The translations under genes and the position numbers were made by a program. Under the pieces are notes generated by a model, which saw only the letters and a list, made by a program, of their open reading frames with translations, searched no databases and was not told the origin of the DNA. This document shows positions 59,565 to 64,000 of a DNA stretch of 64,000 bases, piece after piece; position 1 is the stretch's first letter; every line of letters begins with the position of its first letter. This DNA is from Pseudolysinimonas_A sp039912695 (GTDB lineage: Bacteria > Actinomycetota > Actinomycetes > Actinomycetales > Microbacteriaceae): NCBI RefSeq assembly GCF_039912695.1, contig NZ_JBDSPJ010000022.1, forward strand, positions 62,001 to 126,000, written 5' to 3'.

Positions 59565-60143
59565 TTACTTCAGGCTTTTTTGCAGCAGGTAGGTGCCCAA
59601 CCAGCGCCCGAACTTGAAGCCGACTTTGCCCATGTGACCGATCTCGGTGAAGCCAAACTGCTCGTGCAGCTTGAGTGATGCTTCCGCGCCCTTGTCGGCG
59701 ATCACGGCGATGACCTCTTTGACGCCGGCCGCCTTGGCCCGCGGCAACAACTCCTTCATCAGCGCGGTGCCCAGCCCCTTGCCGGTCGAAGCGGGCCCGA
59801 GGTAGATCGAGTTCTCGGTCGTGAAGCGATAGGCCGCCTTCGGTTTCCAGGGGGTGACGAACGCGTAGCCGAGCACGATTCCGCCGGGCGACTCGGCGAC
59901 CAGCCACGGGTAGCCGAGCTCGTGCACGTGAGCCAACTTGGCCCGCATCTCTTTGAGCGTGAGCAGGTCTTCGTCGAAGGTGACCGTCGAGTTCGCGACG
60001 TAGTGGTTGTAGATCTCGAGGAGATGGGGAACGTCGGTCATCACGGCATCCCGAATCGAGAACGCGAACGGCGCCTCCGCCGGTGCCGCACGCGTGAGGT
60101 GCGGCGGACGCTTGCGCGGCGGGTTGTACTCCTCTTCCAGCAC
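59565..60143 (-). CDS. GNAT N-acetyltransferase (phosphinothricin acetyltransferase-like)
   Basis: 192 residues. After a Pro/Arg-rich N-terminus, the GNAT domain starts at FSIRDAVMTDVPHLLEIYNHYV; VTFDEDLLTLKEM and SIYLGPASTGKGLGTALMKELLPRAKAAGVKEVIAVI follow, with the acetyl-CoA loop GKGLGTAL. This pattern is that of PAT/YncA-type acetyltransferases acting on phosphinothricin or methionine sulfoximine-like amino acids; the actual substrate is not certain. GTG 60143 is preceded by TAGGAT at six bases (leaderless type). Ends ten bases from the converging lipoprotein gene. Confidence 0.9.
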   Translation of the reverse strand: MLEEEYNPPRKRPPHLTRAAPAEAPFAFSIRDAVMTDVPHLLEIYNHYVANSTVTFDEDLLTLKEMRAKLAHVHELGYPWLVAESPGGIVLGYAFVTPWKPKAAYRFTTENSIYLGPASTGKGLGTALMKELLPRAKAAGVKEVIAVIADKGAEASLKLHEQFGFTEIGHMGKVGFKFGRWLGTYLLQKSLK

Positions 60144-60149
60144 GGGTCG

Positions 60150-60155
60150 ATCCTA
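60150..60155 (-). promoter_or_regulatory. Candidate -10 element (TAGGAT) for the acetyltransferase gene
   Basis: Minus strand: TAGGAT, six bases, GTG 60143. It overlaps the last codon region of ung (stop 60153). Confidence 0.5.
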
Positions 60156-60842
60156 AGTGTCGACGCGCCAGTCGATCGCCGCGTCACCCGCCGCAACCAG
60201 CAGGTCGTTGGCGCGGCTGAACGGCCGCGACCCGAAGAAGCCGCTGGATGCCGACAGCGGACTCGGGTGCGCCGACGCGATGACCGGGGTCTCGCCCACC
60301 ATCGGGCGAAGGGTGCCGGCATCCCGACCCCACAGGATCGCCACGAGGGGTGTCGCGGTGTCGCGGGCGACCAGGGCGCGGATGGCAGCCTCGGTCACCG
60401 GCTCCCATCCTTTGCCGCGGTGCGAGCCGGAGACCCCGGCCTGCACGGTCAGCACCCGGTTGAGCAGCAGAACGCCCTGCTGCGCCCACGCGCTCAGATC
60501 GCCGTGCGCCGCGGGTGGGATGCCGAGGTCGTCATTCAACTCACGGTAAATATTGGCGAGGCTGCGCGGCAGTGGCCTGACGTGCCGCTCGGCGGCGAAG
60601 GACAACCCGATCGGATGTCCCGGAGTCGGGTACGGGTCCTGCCCCACGATCAGAACGCGCACCGCCTCGAACGGGGTCGTGAACGCGCGCAGCACGTTTT
60701 TTCCCTCCGGCAGGTAGCGACGACCGGCCTCGACCTCCTCCCGCAGAAACTCCCCCATCGCCGCCACCTGACCGGCGACCGGCTGAAGTGCGGCAGCCCA
60801 GCCGGAGTCGACCAGGTCTGACAGGGGGCGAGGTTCAGGCAC
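60153..60842 (-). CDS. ung: Uracil-DNA glycosylase
   Basis: 229 residues from GTG 60842 (GGAG eight bases upstream); the frame opens further to 60992 but that would overlap the phosphoribosyltransferase. Family motifs: VLIVGQDPYPTPGHPIGLSFA with catalytic Asp in GQDPYP, LLLNRVLTV, and the C-terminal DNA-binding SAHPSPLSASSGF with the His. Removes uracil from DNA. Starts one base behind the phosphoribosyltransferase stop, so the two genes are probably one operon. Confidence 0.96.
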   Translation of the reverse strand: MPEPRPLSDLVDSGWAAALQPVAGQVAAMGEFLREEVEAGRRYLPEGKNVLRAFTTPFEAVRVLIVGQDPYPTPGHPIGLSFAAERHVRPLPRSLANIYRELNDDLGIPPAAHGDLSAWAQQGVLLLNRVLTVQAGVSGSHRGKGWEPVTEAAIRALVARDTATPLVAILWGRDAGTLRPMVGETPVIASAHPSPLSASSGFFGSRPFSRANDLLVAAGDAAIDWRVDT

Positions 60843-60843
60843 G

Positions 60844-61326
60844 TTAGAGCTCCGGGTAGCTGACGGTTCCCTCGGAACTCCAGGGAAACATGATCCAGCC
60901 GTCGACGTGGCGCCAGGTGTAGGTGGGCGCGTGGATCGTCTGCGGCTTCGCGTAGAGGCACACGGTGCGCACCTCGCTCCCTCCGGACTCAAGAAGTTTC
61001 ACGACCAGGTCGAGAGTGCGACCGGAGTCGGCGACGTCGTCGACGAGCAGGATGCTCTTGCCCCGAAGCGCCTCCTGATCGAGAGTCGGTGGCAGCACGA
61101 TCGGCGCATCGAGAGTCTTCTCGACGTCGGTGTAGAACTCGACGTTGAGGCTGCCGAGCATCTTCACGCCCAGTGCGTAGCCGAGCGCTCCGGCGAGGGT
61201 CAGGCCGCCGCGCGCGATTCCGATGATCGCGTCGGGGCGAAAACCATCGGCAGCAATCGTGGTCGCGAGTTGCCGAGCGGCTGTTCCGAACAGCTCATAG
61301 GTGAGAATCTCGCGTTCGTCGGCCAC
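60844..61326 (-). CDS. Purine phosphoribosyltransferase (Gpt/Hpt-like)
   Basis: 160 residues of the type I PRTase fold. PRPP-binding motif LLVDDVADSGRTLDLVV, with an N-terminal IIGIARGGLTLAGALGYALG and C-terminal hood WIMFPWSSE. Length and motifs fit the xanthine/hypoxanthine-guanine type used in purine salvage; base specificity cannot be read. GTG 61326 has a TAGTGT hexamer at six bases. Co-transcribed with ung. Confidence 0.87.
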   Translation of the reverse strand: MADEREILTYELFGTAARQLATTIAADGFRPDAIIGIARGGLTLAGALGYALGVKMLGSLNVEFYTDVEKTLDAPIVLPPTLDQEALRGKSILLVDDVADSGRTLDLVVKLLESGGSEVRTVCLYAKPQTIHAPTYTWRHVDGWIMFPWSSEGTVSYPEL

Positions 61327-61332
61327 ACCCCA

Positions 61333-61338
61333 ACACTA
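61333..61338 (-). promoter_or_regulatory. Candidate -10 element (TAGTGT) for the phosphoribosyltransferase-ung operon
   Basis: Minus strand: TAGTGT, six bases, GTG 61326. Confidence 0.5.
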
Positions 61339-61380
61339 GGAGGCCGCAACACGGAGAGGACAGCGACCCCGGCGAAGCTC

Positions 61381-61386
61381 TAGCAT
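61381..61386 (+). promoter_or_regulatory. Candidate -10 element (TAGCAT) for the MFS gene
   Basis: TAGCAT, six bases, ATG 61393. Confidence 0.5.
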
Positions 61387-61392
61387 CCGATC

Positions 61393-62865
61393 ATGACGGC
61401 CGCACTTCCCACTTCGATGCGCACGATCACGTTCCGCCTCGTCGGTTTCCTGTTCCTCGTCGAGCTGACCAGCGGAATCCTTCAGGGGTTTTACGTTCCG
61501 CTCATCCCCGACCTCGTCAAGCACCTGGGCATCCAGGATGCCGACTTCAACTGGTTCGAGGCGGCGCAGTTGCTGCTCTCGGCGATCGCCGTGCCGGTGC
61601 TCGCCAAATTCGGCGACATGATCGGGCATAAGAAGATCCTGCTGATCTCCACCGTTTTGACGGCGGGCGCCTCGTGGTGGCTGGCATTCACCGGAGACTT
61701 CACCTCCTTTCTGATCGCCTGGGCGCTGCAGGGGTTCTACGTCGTATGGCTCCCCCTTGAGGTCGCCCTGATCTTCGACCGGGGTCGTCGCACCGCGACC
61801 GGGGCGTCGCAGACTCGCCGCGCGGCCGGATTCCTGGTCGTCGCCCTTGAGGCCGGGGCCATCATCGGCGCGCTCGCGAGCTCGAAGGTCTTCGCGGCCT
61901 TCGGCCATGACGTGACGCCCACCCTCTTCGTCCCGGCGATCTGCGTGAGCCTGGTGTTCTTCGCCATCCTGTTCGGGGTTCCCGAATCGCAACCGTTGCC
62001 CGGTCGCAAACTCGACGCGGGCGGGTTCGCGATCCTCACCATCGCGCTGCTGCTGATCACCGCGGGGCTCGGCTACCTGCGCACCGACGGTCCGATCGTG
62101 CCGCTGGTGATTGCGCTCGTTGTCGTCGGAATTCTGGCCTTCATTCCGTTCGTGCTCTACGAACGCAAGCAACCCGATCCCGCCATCGATCTGAAGGTGA
62201 TTCGCCAGCCGACCATGTGGCCCGTGCTCATCACGGCCGCGCTGTTCGGGATCAGTGTGCTCGGAGCGCAGGCGCCTCTGTCGACCTACGCGGGCACCGA
62301 TCCGAAGAATGGGTACGGTCTCGGTCTCGAGTCGGATGTCATCTCGTACCTGATCGGCGCCTACCTCGTGTCGATGATCGTGGGCGCGCTGCTGCTGCCG
62401 GTGCTGTCGAAACGCGCGAGTCCGCGGATCGCCCTCATCGTGGCGTCGTTCTTCGTCGCGGCCGGATACCTCCTGTTCCTCCCCCTGCACGGCCAGGTAT
62501 GGCAGGTCATCATGAACATGGTGATTGCCGGCATCGGCTCGGGTGCCCTCGTCGCCGCGCTGCCCGCTGCTGCGGCCGCCGCAGCGCCACGCGGTCAGAC
62601 CGGGATCGCCGCGGGCCTGACCAACACGACGAAGACCATTGGCGGGTCGTTCGCGTCGTCGGTGTTCGGTGTCGTCCTCGCCGTCGGTGCGGGAGCGGGA
62701 GTCGGCGCTGCTGCCAGCTACGGCGGGTACGTCGTCGTCTGGCTGGTCTGCGGAATCGGTGCCCTGGTCTCGGCCGCGCTGCTGTTCTTCGTGCCAAAAC
62801 TGGCGTTCGCAGATGTGGAATCCGTCGAACCCGAGGAGATCGCCGCGGCGACCCCGCGAGGTTGA
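61393..62865 (+). CDS. MFS transporter
   Basis: 490 residues with about 12-14 membrane helices. Motif-A-like loop KFGDMIGHKKILLIS after helix 2, and a duplicated-half pattern with a long central loop (ERKQPDPAIDLKVIRQPTMWP). It belongs to the DHA2-like exporters; substrate unknown. A TAGCAT element precedes ATG 61393 by six bases. Converges on the SDR gene with a 12-base gap. The opposite strand carries a long Arg/Glu-rich open frame that I take as a composition artefact. Confidence 0.9.
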   Translation: MTAALPTSMRTITFRLVGFLFLVELTSGILQGFYVPLIPDLVKHLGIQDADFNWFEAAQLLLSAIAVPVLAKFGDMIGHKKILLISTVLTAGASWWLAFTGDFTSFLIAWALQGFYVVWLPLEVALIFDRGRRTATGASQTRRAAGFLVVALEAGAIIGALASSKVFAAFGHDVTPTLFVPAICVSLVFFAILFGVPESQPLPGRKLDAGGFAILTIALLLITAGLGYLRTDGPIVPLVIALVVVGILAFIPFVLYERKQPDPAIDLKVIRQPTMWPVLITAALFGISVLGAQAPLSTYAGTDPKNGYGLGLESDVISYLIGAYLVSMIVGALLLPVLSKRASPRIALIVASFFVAAGYLLFLPLHGQVWQVIMNMVIAGIGSGALVAALPAAAAAAAPRGQTGIAAGLTNTTKTIGGSFASSVFGVVLAVGAGAGVGAAASYGGYVVVWLVCGIGALVSAALLFFVPKLAFADVESVEPEEIAAATPRG

Positions 62866-62877
62866 GGGCAAATAGCC

Positions 62878-63651
62878 CTAGGCCTTGGGTGTCAGCGGAC
62901 CGCGGATGACCTTCCACGGCGCCGCCTGAGCAACAGGCTTGATCGTCACGAGGTCCAGGTTGATATGCGCGGGCAGTTCGATCATGTGCACGATCGAACT
63001 GGCGATGTCGTCGGCCGTGAGCGGCTCGGGCACGTTGTCGTATACGGCGTCGGCGCGGGCCTGATCGCCGCCGAACCGCACGAGCGAGAACTCGTCGGTC
63101 TTGACCATGCCCGGCGCGATCTCGAGCACGCGGATCGGTTCGCCGGCAAGTTCTAACCGCAGCACGGCCATCAGCATGTGGGCGCCCGCCTTCGCGGCGA
63201 TGTAGCCCGACCCGCCCTCGTACGCGGTGTGTCCGGCGATCGACGTGACGGTCAGGATGTCGGCGCTGCCGGCATCCCGTGCCCCGTTACGCAGCGCGGG
63301 GAGCAGAGCCGTGATCAGGTTCTTGACCGCGAGAACGTTGATCTCGAACATCGCCCGCCAATCGTTCGGGTCGCTCTCTTCGACGCTCGCGAGCCCGAAG
63401 GCGCCGCCCGCGTTGTTGACCAGGGCGTGCAGCGGTCCGAGCGCTGAGACCTCGTCCCGCACCCGCGCAACGTCGTCGGCCTGCGTGAGGTCGGCCACGA
63501 TGACGTGCGCGCCGATTTCGGCGGCAAGTGCAGCGAGCCGCTCCGCTCGTCGCGCGACAGCGACGACTTCCCAACCGTGCGCTGCGAAGAGCCGCGCCGT
63601 GGCGGCACCAATCCCCGAACTCGCACCCGTCACGATCACGCGCCTCGTCAT
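62878..63651 (-). CDS. Short-chain dehydrogenase/reductase (SDR)
   Basis: 257 residues from ATG 63651 (TACGGT six bases upstream); an upstream in-frame start at 63690 would add 13 residues. Classical SDR: cofactor motif VTGASSGIGAATARLF, VNNAGGAFG (NNAG), catalytic Ser in TVTSIAGHTAYEG and YIAAKAGAHML (YxxxK). The ARRAERL after strand 2 suggests NADP preference. Substrate unknown. Divergent from metY. Confidence 0.93.
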   Translation of the reverse strand: MTRRVIVTGASSGIGAATARLFAAHGWEVVAVARRAERLAALAAEIGAHVIVADLTQADDVARVRDEVSALGPLHALVNNAGGAFGLASVEESDPNDWRAMFEINVLAVKNLITALLPALRNGARDAGSADILTVTSIAGHTAYEGGSGYIAAKAGAHMLMAVLRLELAGEPIRVLEIAPGMVKTDEFSLVRFGGDQARADAVYDNVPEPLTADDIASSIVHMIELPAHINLDLVTIKPVAQAAPWKVIRGPLTPKA

Positions 63652-63657
63652 CCCTCC

Positions 63658-63663
63658 ACCGTA
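63658..63663 (-). promoter_or_regulatory. Candidate -10 element (TACGGT) for the SDR gene
   Basis: Minus strand: TACGGT, GGAGGG, ATG 63651. GGAGG is one base from the ATG, too close for normal use as a ribosome-binding site, which favours a leaderless start. Confidence 0.45.
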
Positions 63664-63789
63664 CGACGCTCCGAGACGGCGAATGACCATCCGGTTACGT
63701 CAGATTTCGTCGCCGCTGGCGGTGATCGATGAGCGAACCTAGGCTCGCCCGTGTCGATCCCGACCCCCGATTCATCGCAAGGAGCCACC

Positions 63790-64000
63790 ATGTCGGACTG
63801 GAAGTTCGAGACCAAGCAGATCCACTCAGGTTCTGCACCCGACCCGGTCACCAACGCGCGGGCCACGCCGATCTACAAGACGACGTCGTACGTGTTCAAC
63901 TCGGCCGATCACGCGAAGAACCTGTTCGCCCTTGCCGAGTTCGGCAACATCTACACGCGTCTGATGAACCCGACCACGGATGTCGTCGAACAGCGCGTCG
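63790..64000 (+). CDS. metY: O-acetylhomoserine sulfhydrylase/aminocarboxypropyltransferase (5' part)
   Basis: First 70 codons only; the gene continues past the right edge. ATG 63790 has AAGGAG seven bases upstream. The sequence (FETKQIHSGSAPDPVTNARATPIYKTTSYVFNSADHA, read here as IHSG, ATPIYKTTSY and IYTRLMNPTTDVVEQR) is the typical start of the Cys/Met-metabolism PLP enzymes of the MetY type, which make homocysteine from O-acetylhomoserine and sulfide. The 138-base upstream gap has an imperfect palindrome around CCTAGG (63733-63748) but no recognisable SAM riboswitch. Confidence 0.9.
   Translation, partial: MSDWKFETKQIHSGSAPDPVTNARATPIYKTTSYVFNSADHAKNLFALAEFGNIYTRLMNPTTDVVEQRV

Noticed and set aside
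61336..62871. 511-codon open frame opposite the MFS transporter
   Set aside because: Composition (Arg, Asp, Gln, Gly) mirrors the complementary hydrophobic codons; the MFS reading has clear helices and motifs.
63652..63789. SAM riboswitch before metY
   Set aside because: The 138 bases show no SAM-I, SAM-II or SAM-IV-like stems; only a short imperfect palindrome around CCTAGG.

Overview
The window is a stretch of chromosome from a high-G+C Gram-positive bacterium. Gene content, frequent GTG/TTG starts, many probable leaderless promoters and gene order point to an actinobacterium, most likely of the Microbacteriaceae type; this is inferred from protein character, with no database search. No prophage, insertion sequence, CRISPR array or rRNA operon was seen. 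There is one tRNA gene, tRNA-Arg(CCG). Coding density is very high and no gap between genes exceeds about 250 bases.

Layout. 1-7188 (minus strand): a signalling cluster of an FHA protein, a PP2C phosphatase, a membrane Ser/Thr kinase with an outside beta domain, and a giant membrane-anchored protein with Ig/cadherin-like domains that runs off the left edge. 7330-12175: a probable polyamine-catabolism group (aldehyde dehydrogenase, Lrp-type regulator, class III aminotransferase, FAD oxidoreductase). 12233-19116: TspO, a PadR-controlled MFS exporter, an acetyltransferase, an aldo/keto reductase, two alkylation-repair genes, YaaA and a P-loop kinase. 19156-41433 (almost all minus strand): the housekeeping run argS, two envelope-type proteins, lysA, hom, thrC, thrB, rho, prfA, prmC, sua5, a wecA-like gene, an atpI-like gene and atpBEFHAGDC. 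It is interrupted only by a HAD hydrolase on the plus strand beside a repeat-rich patch. 41467-49512: lipoprotein, transglutaminase-like protein, tRNA-Arg, glycerate kinase, a RamB-like regulator divergent from PEP carboxykinase, and a LAXTG-anchored surface protein. 49708-64000: an ECF sigma factor with a membrane partner, PspA, an arginase-fold protein, several lipoproteins, an amidase, a GntR/ABC operon, uracil-DNA glycosylase, a phosphoribosyltransferase, an MFS transporter, an SDR and the start of metY.

How the genes fit together. The kinase, phosphatase and FHA genes overlap at start/stop codons (GTGA or ATGA), so they are probably translated in a coupled way with the giant surface protein; I compare this set with the PFNA cluster known from Bifidobacterium. 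The atp genes and the aspartate-family amino acid genes lie in the order known from Mycobacterium tuberculosis. RamB and pckG point to control of gluconeogenesis.

The most unusual signals are not genes: (i) tandem repeats of 15-19 bases at the 3' ends of five genes, with stop codons repeated in the units; (ii) in-frame 15-base repeats in the N-terminal parts of AtpD and Rho; (iii) a 68-base element present twice, each time directly behind a stop codon; (iv) an exact 18-base inverted repeat with a 72-base spacer; (v) thirteen genes with a TANNNT hexamer ending 6 or 7 bases before the start codon; and (vi) an Asn/Gln-rich insert in Rho.
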